Below, piece after piece: positions 1-6,974 of a stretch of 10,665 bases of DNA (position 1 is the first letter of the stretch; each line of letters starts with the position of its first letter). The notes below the pieces were generated by a model. That model did not search any database and was not told where the DNA came from. It saw nothing but the letters and a program-made list of their open reading frames with translations. Source of the stretch: Ruminococcus sp. (GTDB lineage Bacteria > Bacillota_A > Clostridia > Oscillospirales > Ruminococcaceae); the NCBI GenBank assembly GCA_017418765.1, contig JAFOMV010000092.1:1-10665 (forward strand), read 5' to 3'. The position numbers were made by a program, and so were the translations under genes.

Positions 1-1
1 A

Positions 2-667
2 TGTATCACCTACGGACAGACCGAGGCTTCACCTGCAACTACAATGAGCAAGACTACCGACAGCATCGAGCAGAGAGTCAATACAGTCGGCGGACCTATC
101 TTCGGCGTTGAGTGCAAGATAGTCGATCCTGAGACTAACGAGGAACTTCCTGACGATACAGACGGCGAGTTCGTTGCAAGAGGCTACAACATCATGAAGG
201 GTTACTACAAGATGCCTGAAGCTACCGCAGCTGCCATCGACAGCGAGGGCTGGCTCCACACAGGTGACCTTGCAAGAAGACGTTCCGAGGACGGCTACTT
301 CAAGATAACAGGCCGTATCAAGGATATGATAATCCGTGGCGGTGAAAATATCTACCCCAAGGAGATCGAGGACTTCCTCTACACATATCCAAAGGTAAAG
401 GACGTTCAGGTCATCGGTGTTCCCAGTGAGGACTACGGTGAGGAGATAATGGCTTGTATCATTCTCCAGCCAGGCGAGACCTGCACCGAAGACGAGATAA
501 AGCAGTTCTGCCTTGACCGTATGGCTAAGCACAAGTGCCCGAGATACGTTGATTTCGTTGACGGATTCCCGATGAATGCGGCAGGTAAGATACTCAAGTA
601 CAAGATGAGAGAACAGGCTGTCGAAAAGCTTGACCTCCACAAAGCAAATAATATAGTTACAGCATAA
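2..667 (+). CDS. Acyl-CoA synthetase (AMP-binding family), C-terminal part, 5' end outside window
   Basis: The frame is open to the left edge, so only the last 221 codons are seen. It encodes the C-terminal part of an ANL-superfamily adenylating enzyme, which activates a carboxylic (probably fatty) acid to acyl-AMP and then acyl-CoA in the cytoplasm. Core motifs appear in order: YGQTEASP (core motif A5) at the very start, GWLHTGDL with the ATP-ribose-binding Asp at bases 266-268, the hinge GRIKDMIIRGGENIYP, and the catalytic Lys of NAAGKILK at bases 587-589. The C-terminal swivel domain is complete. An ATG at base 44 lies inside the A5 region and is not the true start. Codon choice is strongly biased (ATC, AAG, GAG, CTT), unlike the genes that follow, suggesting high expression. 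It is most like FadD-type fatty acyl-CoA ligases, but the exact substrate cannot be read from this part. Confidence 0.93.
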   Translation, partial: CITYGQTEASPATTMSKTTDSIEQRVNTVGGPIFGVECKIVDPETNEELPDDTDGEFVARGYNIMKGYYKMPEATAAAIDSEGWLHTGDLARRRSEDGYFKITGRIKDMIIRGGENIYPKEIEDFLYTYPKVKDVQVIGVPSEDYGEEIMACIILQPGETCTEDEIKQFCLDRMAKHKCPRYVDFVDGFPMNAAGKILKYKMREQAVEKLDLHKANNIVTA

Positions 668-673
668 ATACTG

Positions 674-727
674 AAAGGACGAATGATCGTTGTGTTATTG
701 AGCATTACGGTCATTCGTCCCTTTTTA
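674..727 (+). terminator. Intrinsic terminator after the acyl-CoA synthetase
   Basis: GGACGAATGA (677-686) and TCATTCGTCC (711-720) form a perfect 10-bp stem with a 24-nt loop, followed by CTTTTTATT. AAA before the stem can extend pairing with the T run. It begins 9 bases after the stop codon and separates this transcript from the regulator gene. Confidence 0.88.
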
Positions 728-758
728 TTGCAAAACGCAGGTCTCGTTGAATTTGGTA

Positions 759-776
759 TGAACTTTTTACAGTTCA
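759..776. promoter_or_regulatory. Possible operator upstream of the regulator promoter
   Basis: A perfect inverted repeat, TGAACT, six-base spacer, AGTTCA, ends 20 bp before the -35 box of the regulator gene. No T run follows it, so it is not a terminator. The size and place fit a site for a dimeric regulator, perhaps autoregulation. No binding data; the role is inferred. Confidence 0.35.
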
Positions 777-796
777 GACTGCCATTGCATTATTTA

Positions 797-825
797 TTGA
801 CTTAATTAAGGATTTATTGTATAAT
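797..825 (+). promoter_or_regulatory. Sigma-A-type promoter of the AraC/LacI-like regulator
   Basis: TTGACT (797-802), 17-bp spacer, TATAAT (820-825). Transcription would start near 832, giving a leader of about 40 nt before the TTG start codon at 872. Near-consensus boxes and ideal spacing. Confidence 0.8.
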
Positions 826-856
826 TATATCTGAAACAAGGCTGTATGTATCTATG

Positions 857-864
857 AAAGGAGG
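857..864 (+). promoter_or_regulatory. Ribosome binding site that decides the regulator start
   Basis: AAAGGAGG lies 7 bases before TTG at 872. The upstream in-frame ATG at 854 overlaps this Shine-Dalgarno sequence and has none of its own, so the TTG at 872 is the better start. Confidence 0.8.
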
Positions 865-871
865 AGATAGA

Positions 872-3106
872 TTGGAAGCCAAAGGTAAGATAGCAGTTGT
901 TATGCCGCATATCATCCCACCGATGGATAATGAGCTGCTTTGCGGAGTATCCGAAGCTGTCAGTATTTTCGGATATGATACTGTACTGATAACAGGCATG
1001 CTCAATATAATGAGCAGCTCAGAGCCTGATGGTTATTCTGCAGGGCTTGAAAATATATATACACTCCTTGAATATGCCGATCTTGACGGTATCATCCTGG
1101 CAGCAGGAAGGTTCCTTCATTCCGAAATGAGGGACAGGATCATAGAAATGCTAAGAAGGATAAAGATACCATCTGTCATCCTTGAACATGATGCTGACGG
1201 CTTTGACTGCATATATCCTCCGCAGCGTGAATACATAAGGATGATTACAGAACACCTTATAAAAGTTCATGGATGCCGCCGATTATACTGTATTTCAGGC
1301 GTAAAAGGTGAGTATTCATCAGAAGAAAGACTTGCCGGATTTTGCGAAGCTATGGATAAAGCAGATCTGCATTACGATGAGGGGTGCATTTTCTACGGTA
1401 ATTTCTGGAGAGATATCCCGTGTGTTATTGCTGATGATATAGCTTCCGGCAAAATAGCAATGCCTGATGCGGTTGTATGTACGAATGATGAGATGGCAAT
1501 TGCATTTTGCAGCAGACTTGCAGAAAATGGCATAAAAGTTCCTGAGGATATAGCAGTTACAGGTTATGACGGAAGCTTTGAAAGTTACTTTAATGATCCT
1601 CCTGTCACAACCGTAACAGGACATGATTATCAGCTCGGAAATGAGGCAGCAAGGCGTATGCTGTATGAACTCGGATACAGAGATCTGCAGCTCCCTGAGT
1701 ATGGTCAGCATCTGAGGATAGGTACGAGCTGCGGCTGTGATATCTCATCATCTGTCGTCAATTCTGATGATAACAGGCACCTTCTGAAAAATATAAGGCG
1801 CAATAATCAGATGTATGCAGAGAGAAGATACTTTATAAATGCTGACATGATAAGCAAGATATCATCCTGTTCCGACATGGAGGAACTGATGATGACTTCC
1901 GCTTCACTGGCATATCTTCTTCCTAACTGGAATACTCTTGAAATGTGCCTTTGCAGTGACTGGAGTTTTGATATGGAAGCTCCTGACTGTTTTCGTACAG
2001 AGGGTTATTCCGAAAAAATGGAGCAGATAATGTATCTGAAAAAAGGCTTCAATACATGGGCATCAGGAGAGTTTGATACTGCAAGGCTGCTTCCGTCATT
2101 CGATATTCCGCATGAACCGATGGTGTATGTGATATCATCTGTTCACTTCAAACAGCAGATATTCGGATATTTCGGGATATCTTATGATACACCCTATGAT
2201 TTTCTGCTTGACGAATACTATGTCAGCTGGTTTGACTGTGTGGCTAACGGTCTGAATACGATACAGAATATCGCCTATAAAAACTACGTAAAGAAGCATA
2301 TCGCCAGTCTTCTGACAGTAGATACTGCTACAGGCCTTTATAATAAAAGAGGTCTGATGGAAAACCTTATGCCTTTTCTGATGTCATGCAGTCAAAGCTC
2401 GAAGAATTGTACAGCCGTTGCCATATCATATGAAAAAAGCAGAGAGCATTATCAGGTTTCACCTTTGCTTGCAGCAGCAAATCTTTTCAGAAACAGTGAT
2501 GAGAAGGATGTTCTCCTTGCCCTTCCTGCGGACGATGTCTTGCTGTGTCTGATGTGGACTGAAAAACGGACTGAACAGGAAGTCACTGATGAGATATATC
2601 AGGTGGTATCAAAGCATTTCAGCGATATATATGGCAGAGCGCTCAGCACCGCAGCTGATGAGATAGCCATATGCTGCTTATTTTTGAAAACAAGGGATAT
2701 ATCTGCAATAGAACGTGATATAGATAAGCTGATAGAACGGGCAGTAGATAAAGCCAGAGTTCTTGCCGTAAACAGCGGTAATTGTTTTACTCAGCTTCAT
2801 AATTCAAGAAAAAAGATACTGGCTTCACCTCAGCTTGACTGGAACGTTGATGATATCGCCCGTGATGCAGGAATAAGCAAGAGCTATTTTCAGCGTCTTT
2901 ACCGTGAGGTCTTCAACACAAGCTGCATGGATGATATAATCAATGCAAGGATAGAACGTGCGAAACGTCTTCTCGAAAACACTGATCTTCCGATCGGTGA
3001 TATTGCTGATGAATGCGGTTACTCCTCAGGAAGCCACTTCATGAGACAATTCCGGAAAAAGACAGGGCTTACTGCATCTGAATACCGGAAAAACCATCAG
3101 TCATAA
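872..3106 (+). CDS. Transcriptional regulator: LacI-like sugar sensor, degenerate GGDEF-like domain, AraC-type HTH
   Basis: About 744 residues from the TTG start (750 from ATG 854). Numbering from TTG: residues 4-289 are a LacI/periplasmic-binding-type ligand domain (KIAVVMPH at the start, PDAVVCTNDEMA, then IKVPEDIAVTGYDG before PPVTTV). Residues 300-480 are an unassigned linker-sensor region. The domain from about residue 484 begins DTATGLYNKRGL, the usual opening of a GGDEF domain, but where GGDEF is expected it has PADDV (bases 2525-2539), so diguanylate cyclase activity is unlikely. Residues 645-744 are an AraC/XylS double helix-turn-helix (VDDIARDAGISKSYFQRLYR, then IGDIADECGYSSGSHFMRQF). 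There is no signal peptide or membrane segment. It probably controls carbohydrate genes in response to a bound sugar, perhaps the convergent esterase and the GH16 gene, but targets are inferred from location only. The gene ends 8 bp from the esterase stop. Confidence 0.9.
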   Translation: MEAKGKIAVVMPHIIPPMDNELLCGVSEAVSIFGYDTVLITGMLNIMSSSEPDGYSAGLENIYTLLEYADLDGIILAAGRFLHSEMRDRIIEMLRRIKIPSVILEHDADGFDCIYPPQREYIRMITEHLIKVHGCRRLYCISGVKGEYSSEERLAGFCEAMDKADLHYDEGCIFYGNFWRDIPCVIADDIASGKIAMPDAVVCTNDEMAIAFCSRLAENGIKVPEDIAVTGYDGSFESYFNDPPVTTVTGHDYQLGNEAARRMLYELGYRDLQLPEYGQHLRIGTSCGCDISSSVVNSDDNRHLLKNIRRNNQMYAERRYFINADMISKISSCSDMEELMMTSASLAYLLPNWNTLEMCLCSDWSFDMEAPDCFRTEGYSEKMEQIMYLKKGFNTWASGEFDTARLLPSFDIPHEPMVYVISSVHFKQQIFGYFGISYDTPYDFLLDEYYVSWFDCVANGLNTIQNIAYKNYVKKHIASLLTVDTATGLYNKRGLMENLMPFLMSCSQSSKNCTAVAISYEKSREHYQVSPLLAAANLFRNSDEKDVLLALPADDVLLCLMWTEKRTEQEVTDEIYQVVSKHFSDIYGRALSTAADEIAICCLFLKTRDISAIERDIDKLIERAVDKARVLAVNSGNCFTQLHNSRKKILASPQLDWNVDDIARDAGISKSYFQRLYREVFNTSCMDDIINARIERAKRLLENTDLPIGDIADECGYSSGSHFMRQFRKKTGLTASEYRKNHQS

Positions 3107-3114
3107 TGTTAGTA

Positions 3115-4179
3115 TCAGAGCAAATGTTTTTCCCTGATGAATCCTGCCAGTTCCTCAGCCGCATAATAATGCGTATCCTCAGATGGGTGCCAGTTTGAAC
3201 CGTAGCCGAGCCATCCGTTGTGAGGTGTGAAGCGGAATTCTTCTATTCCTGTATCGCATTCCGCTTTGAAGCGTTCAACAGCATTATGCAGGCTTTCGTA
3301 AAGCTCATCTGAAAGCGGCGTGATACCGATAGTTGATATTATTGCAGCATCGGGATTATATTTTCTTACTTTCCTCAGCAAGCCAAGGTATTCGTCTTCA
3401 AGTTCCTTAAATGAACCCTCATTTTTCGTACAGTAGGAATTATCATTTGTACCGATGTTAAGGACTACGATATCAGACGGCATTGATGAGAAATCCCATT
3501 GCTGTTCTTCAATGTCGTTCCCGTCGGGATGTTTGTAGGAATGGCACCATTTCTCATAAAATCTTGTTATTACACCATTTGTATCACGAGCACCGCTTTC
3601 AGTCCAGCCGCTGATCACACCATAGCCGCTGTAGGAAAAGAGACTATATTCAGTACCAAGCATTTCAGCGGCTATGCAGGCGTAGCTTTTCAGAGCGTTT
3701 TCCGCCTCCGCAGCAAAATCTGACTGTGTGTTTGAATCATCGACACCGTATCCGCAGGTGATGGAATCACCTATAAATTCTATCCTTTTAGGATGTGCTT
3801 CAACAGGAAAAAAAGAAGCTTCGTCATCTGCCTCAGCGCAGGCATATGCAAGCGAAAAAGCTGCCTCTGAAAGCTTGACTATACTTATTCTTGCTTCTGT
3901 CACGGTATCAGATGATATGATATCGAACCTTTCTTCCGCATTGTCTATACGCTTCTTTATCCTGAACCTGCCGTTGACTTTAACGGCTGCACGAGGATTA
4001 TTGCAGGTGCCTTCTTCTGCTGCGGAACTCTCATCGCATCCAAGGACTATGGTAAGTTTTTTTCCTATGAAAATAAACTCACATCCCGAACCCGACTGTG
4101 TCAGCCACAGCTTGCTGCCATCAAAGAAAACTCTGCCTATGTGTTTTGTGCTCTGAGATGAAAATGTGATATTCTTCAT
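3115..4179 (-). CDS. SGNH/GDSL esterase, CE2-like carbohydrate deacetylase, probably cytoplasmic
   Basis: 354 residues. About residues 1-130 are a beta-rich domain like the jelly-roll N-terminal domain of family CE2 acetylesterases; the rest is an SGNH hydrolase. Visible motifs: FIGDSITCGYG with nucleophile Ser139, block II around SGYGVISGW (residues 184-192), NIGTND (residues 241-246, block III) and NWHPSEDTH with catalytic His331. The usual Asp three residues before the His is absent (Ser328); Ser-His dyads are known in CE2 enzymes. There is no signal peptide, so it likely removes acetyl groups from imported oligosaccharides in the cytoplasm. Start: AAAGGAG (4186-4192 on the minus strand) lies 6 bases before the ATG. 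It is convergent with the regulator and divergent from the SGNH lipoprotein. The acetyl-sugar substrate is inferred from the family. Confidence 0.87.
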   Translation of the reverse strand: MKNITFSSQSTKHIGRVFFDGSKLWLTQSGSGCEFIFIGKKLTIVLGCDESSAAEEGTCNNPRAAVKVNGRFRIKKRIDNAEERFDIISSDTVTEARISIVKLSEAAFSLAYACAEADDEASFFPVEAHPKRIEFIGDSITCGYGVDDSNTQSDFAAEAENALKSYACIAAEMLGTEYSLFSYSGYGVISGWTESGARDTNGVITRFYEKWCHSYKHPDGNDIEEQQWDFSSMPSDIVVLNIGTNDNSYCTKNEGSFKELEDEYLGLLRKVRKYNPDAAIISTIGITPLSDELYESLHNAVERFKAECDTGIEEFRFTPHNGWLGYGSNWHPSEDTHYYAAEELAGFIREKHLL

Positions 4180-4210
4180 GATAAACTCCTTTATAGAATA
4201 ATATTTTATA

Positions 4211-4226
4211 ACCTGTCTTCACAGGT
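4211..4226. promoter_or_regulatory. Short perfect palindrome upstream of the CE2-like esterase
   Basis: ACCTGT, four-base loop, ACAGGT, 31 bp upstream of the esterase ATG. On the minus strand it is followed at once by TATAAAATATTATT, an AT-rich stretch that could be a -10 region. It could be an operator or a leader hairpin. I found no convincing -35 box, so promoter placement is uncertain. Confidence 0.35.
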
Positions 4227-4308
4227 AAATTAAGGCATAATTATGTAGAGACCGAGGAAAGATCATGTAGGAATGCTTTCGCATTTCAAATGATTTTACC
4301 GCAGCCAT

Positions 4309-4343
4309 CGGAGAAATTTGCCGAAAAGCCGCAAATATATCCG
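4309..4343 (+). promoter_or_regulatory. Interrupted stem-loop in the leader of the SGNH lipoprotein gene
   Basis: CGGA (4309-4312) pairs with TCCG (4340-4343), and inside it ATTTGC (4316-4321) pairs with GCAAAT (4331-4336), leaving a 9-nt loop and a small symmetrical internal loop. No T run follows, so it is not an intrinsic terminator. It lies about 80 nt before the start codon in a 243-bp divergent intergenic region; it could be an operator or leader structure. A smaller hairpin (AATGC/GCATT, 4272-4285) lies just upstream. The function of both is unknown. Confidence 0.3.
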
Positions 4344-4407
4344 GTGAAGACAGTTACTTATGCTTCTCTCTTGTAAAATGCCAATGATAAGAGGAATATT
4401 GATTTGT

Positions 4408-4414
4408 GAAAGGA
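4408..4414 (+). promoter_or_regulatory. Ribosome binding site that decides the lipoprotein start
   Basis: GAAAGGA lies 8 bases before ATG 4423. The in-frame ATG at 4414 overlaps it, and the one at 4360 has no ribosome binding site and would spoil the signal peptide. ATG 4423 gives a normal lipoprotein signal beginning MLRK. Confidence 0.7.
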
Positions 4415-4422
4415 TGAAAAAA

Positions 4423-5406
4423 ATGTTAAGAAAGACCGCCTTATTTGTTATTACTGCCGCTTCTGCTTTGTGTCTGTCATCATGCGAAATGACGGAGATA
4501 CCCACAAGGGAGATACTCCATCAGACGGCAGTTCCGCCGAAAATGCTGTTTATCGGAGATTCCATAGCCGCAGGCTACGGATTGGAAGGGTACACTGACA
4601 GTGATAACTATAGCTGCCGTTCATACTCCAATATCCTCAAAGAAAAGTACACTGAGGAGTTGAAGGATGAATGCGGCCATGAGATGGTCAACAAGGCAGT
4701 CTCAGGCGCAACGTCAAAGGATCTTATCGAACTTCTGAAAAGCGGCAAGCTTGACAAGGAACTGAGGGAGAGTGATGCTGTTGTAGTATCTGTAGGAGGG
4801 AATGATCTTCTCGGGATAATGCTGAATCTCCTCAGCAAGCTTGGTGTAACCGAGTCAGGAGGCTTTGATTCAGGCAGCTTTAATATACTTGCGGCAGCAT
4901 CTGCATTTTTGAGCATGGACAGCGATGTCAATGCAGCACTTGACGTTTTTGACGCCAATATAAAAGTCATATCCTCGGAACTCAGCAGAAAGACCGATGG
5001 GCATATATACATACAGACTCTTTATGACCCTCTTGAATACTTTGATAAATTCAGTATGCTGACAGATTTTTCCAATGAAAAGATCGGAAGGTTCAACAGT
5101 ATCATTTCAGATAATGCAGGCGATGATTATACCGTAATAGATGTAGCCGCAGATTTCAAAGGCAAAGCCGGTAAGCTGACAAATATCCCTGATTTTGATA
5201 TTCATCCGAATCAGGAGGGGCATGAGGTCATTGCAGAAGATGTTGACAAAGCTTTCAGGGCAACAGGTTTCAGTTATGTCACAACCGAGACAGGCGAAAA
5301 GCGTCTTACCCAGGATGGGAAAAAATCCGTAGGAGGCGGTATTGCAGGACTTATCTCTTTATTTGGCGTGGGAGCATTTTCCATCCTCAGAAGAAAAAAG
5401 GAATAA
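4423..5406 (+). CDS. SGNH/GDSL hydrolase lipoprotein with C-terminal membrane tail
   Basis: 327 residues from ATG 4423. The N-terminus is a lipoprotein signal: MLRK, a hydrophobic stretch, then lipobox LSSC with Cys21. The SGNH domain follows: FIGDSIAAGYG with nucleophile Ser47, VSGATS (block II), VSVGGND (residues 122-128, block III) and DFDIHPNQEGH with catalytic His261 and Asp259 as the probable acid. This is a complete lysophospholipase-L1/TesA-like esterase, expected to act outside the membrane. The last 25 or so residues form a glycine-rich hydrophobic segment (GGGIAGLISLFGVGAFSIL) ending in RRKKE, like the end of a cell-wall sorting signal but without LPXTG, so the protein may be anchored at both ends. 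The substrate is unknown; acylated sugars are plausible next to a glucanase. It is convergent with the GH16 gene, with only 11 bp between the stops. Confidence 0.87.
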   Translation: MLRKTALFVITAASALCLSSCEMTEIPTREILHQTAVPPKMLFIGDSIAAGYGLEGYTDSDNYSCRSYSNILKEKYTEELKDECGHEMVNKAVSGATSKDLIELLKSGKLDKELRESDAVVVSVGGNDLLGIMLNLLSKLGVTESGGFDSGSFNILAAASAFLSMDSDVNAALDVFDANIKVISSELSRKTDGHIYIQTLYDPLEYFDKFSMLTDFSNEKIGRFNSIISDNAGDDYTVIDVAADFKGKAGKLTNIPDFDIHPNQEGHEVIAEDVDKAFRATGFSYVTTETGEKRLTQDGKKSVGGGIAGLISLFGVGAFSILRRKKE

Positions 5407-5417
5407 CAAGGCGTGAA

Positions 5418-6860
5418 TTACTGCTTCTTTTCCCACTTCACATTGTAAATGGTGACTTCGTGCTGACCGACAGAAGCGGCATTGCCGATATTTCCAAGCT
5501 GGAATTTTATATCTGCTGACATATCATTTGCAAAATCCACATCATAGCTGAAATGCTTTTTCTCAGCAGAGACAGTGATCTTTTCGTCAAGGTAACGTGT
5601 ATAGGATGAGTCCTCGGCTGTGACTATCATTTCTCTTTCGGCTGTGGAAGCGGCGTCAAATTCAAGGTGCCATGTTTCGCCTGCCTGTACTTTTTTACCA
5701 CGCAGGAGCGCCATTACTCCGTATTCGAGTTGACCTGCGGAATCGATATGTACAAGTGTGCAGCCATCTTTGTTTGCTACATAAGCATCAGCGCCTTCGA
5801 TGTAAGAGCCAAGTGCAATAGATGAGATCGGTGATGGCGGGAAGTCATCACCGTTTTTGCTGTAGACCCTTACATAGTCGATATCGAAATGCTTTTCGCC
5901 GTCAGCAAAAGTGGCAGGTTCAGCATAGATCCCGTCGATACCGTCGAAGTGGCCGCCTACGGCAAGATTGAGGATAATGTAGAAATTCTGATCGAATGGG
6001 GCAGGGAATGGACGGTCAACGGTGAACCATTCCTTCTGAGTGCTGTAGAGGTCATCGTCAACGTACCATCTCATCTCACCCCTCTCCCATTCAATGCTGT
6101 AGGTGTGCCAGCTTTCTGTGCTGTCACCATTTTTGAAAATGTAATTGTTAGTGAGATAAGTATTATTCGGCCATACGTCGCCAAAGTGGATAGTTCCGCA
6201 TATCTTATCGGGAGTACTGCCCCAGCCCTCCATTATGTCGATCTCGCCTGAAGCTGCCCATCCGCCGTATACGCTGTCTTCTGGAAGCATCCATATTGCA
6301 GGCCAAAGCGACTTTCCACTGTCACATTTTGCACGTACCTCTATGCGTCCGCCGCAGGTCGAGAACTTATGCTGAGTGCTTAGACGGGATGAGGTGTATT
6401 CATATTTCCCCTGTACAGCATCGGTGTAGTTTTCCTTGCGTGCGGCAATAGTAAGCACACCATCGCTGACGGATGCATTTTTGTCCGTGTAAAATTCCTG
6501 TTCATTGTTGCCCCAGCCGTTTGTGATATAATTGCTGTTCTCGTCCAGTTTCCAGTTTCCAAGTTCGTAGGACCATTTATCGGTATCAAGCGTATTTCCG
6601 TCAAACTCATCGCTCCATATGAGAGTGTAGTCCTCAGCAGTTTCAGGGGATTTATACTTTCCGTGCAGAAAGCTGCTGAGACGTTCAAGCTCATCCTTTG
6701 AAGCTGGCTTCTGTCTTGCTGATATCATGTCGAAAACGTCAATGACCTCATCGCTGTTGTAGTCCATGTCAATTCTGCTGACAGCATATACGCACACAGG
6801 CATTGCAGCAGAGACAATACATCCGGTCAGAAGAAGTGATAATACTTTTTTGCTTTTCAT
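5418..6860 (-). CDS. Secreted GH16 endo-beta-1,3-glucanase (laminarinase type) with half-dockerin-like loop and CBM4/9-like module
   Basis: 480 residues. Residues 1-26 are a signal peptide (cleavage likely after VYA); an LTGC at 11-14 resembles a lipobox but has a short hydrophobic core before it. Residues 33-44 (DYNSDEVIDVFD) match one dockerin calcium loop, with ligand positions Asp33, Asn35, Asp37, Asp41 and Asp44; no second repeat is seen. Residues 78-334 are the GH16 catalytic domain: WSDEFDG, then EIDIMEG with nucleophile Glu206, Asp208 and acid/base Glu211. The ExDxxE spacing is the laminarinase form rather than the ExDxE lichenase form. Residues 345-480 are a beta-sandwich like CBM4/9 (AGETWHLEFDAAST, then FQLGNIG and VTIYNVKW), probably binding glucan. 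It should hydrolyse beta-1,3 or mixed-linkage glucan outside the cell. Start: AGGAG lies 6 bases before the ATG. Confidence 0.93.
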   Translation of the reverse strand: MKSKKVLSLLLTGCIVSAAMPVCVYAVSRIDMDYNSDEVIDVFDMISARQKPASKDELERLSSFLHGKYKSPETAEDYTLIWSDEFDGNTLDTDKWSYELGNWKLDENSNYITNGWGNNEQEFYTDKNASVSDGVLTIAARKENYTDAVQGKYEYTSSRLSTQHKFSTCGGRIEVRAKCDSGKSLWPAIWMLPEDSVYGGWAASGEIDIMEGWGSTPDKICGTIHFGDVWPNNTYLTNNYIFKNGDSTESWHTYSIEWERGEMRWYVDDDLYSTQKEWFTVDRPFPAPFDQNFYIILNLAVGGHFDGIDGIYAEPATFADGEKHFDIDYVRVYSKNGDDFPPSPISSIALGSYIEGADAYVANKDGCTLVHIDSAGQLEYGVMALLRGKKVQAGETWHLEFDAASTAEREMIVTAEDSSYTRYLDEKITVSAEKKHFSYDVDFANDMSADIKFQLGNIGNAASVGQHEVTIYNVKWEKKQ

Positions 6861-6907
6861 AAATTTCTCCTAATTAGTCAGCACTGAGCAGATATAATCT
6901 ATCCAAT

Positions 6908-6925
6908 CATGATAATACATGATAA
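6908..6925. repeat. Tandem direct repeat at the GH16 promoter
   Basis: CATGATAA occurs at 6908-6915 and again at 6918-6925, a 10-bp period (one helical turn). It lies just downstream of the GH16 -10 box, over the expected transcription start. AraC-type proteins often bind direct repeats, so this could be an operator; that is inference. Confidence 0.4.
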
Positions 6926-6929
6926 CACA

Positions 6930-6958
6930 AGTATATCATAATCTATTGAAAATTACAA
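6930..6958 (-). promoter_or_regulatory. Promoter of the GH16 gene
   Basis: On the minus strand: TTGTAA (6958-6953), 17-bp spacer, TATACT (6935-6930). It would give a leader of about 60 nt before the ATG at 6860. Confidence 0.6.
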
Positions 6959-6974
6959 TATTTTTCATTGGGTA

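Noticed and set aside
29..640. Long open frame (203 codons) antisense to the acyl-CoA synthetase
   Set aside because: It mirrors the highly biased codon use of the real gene, has no ribosome binding site, and its protein shows no recognisable domain.
3095..3139. CATCAG...CTGATG inverted repeat between regulator and esterase ends
   Set aside because: Only 6 bp with a 33-nt loop and no suitable T run on either strand; too weak to call a bidirectional terminator.
3728..4156. 142-codon open frame antisense to the CE2-like esterase
   Set aside because: It lies wholly inside a well-supported gene, lacks a ribosome binding site, and has serine-rich low-information sequence typical of a shadow frame.
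4371..4400. TTGTAA as a -35 for the SGNH lipoprotein gene
   Set aside because: No acceptable -10 hexamer at 16-18 bp; the promoter for this gene could not be placed.
5390..5435. Possible bidirectional terminator between the SGNH lipoprotein and GH16 genes
   Set aside because: The A-rich and T-rich stretches are partly coding and do not form a stable GC-containing stem.
6380..6694. 104-codon open frame within the GH16 gene, same strand, other frame
   Set aside because: It overlaps the conserved catalytic domain and has no start signal or recognisable protein features.
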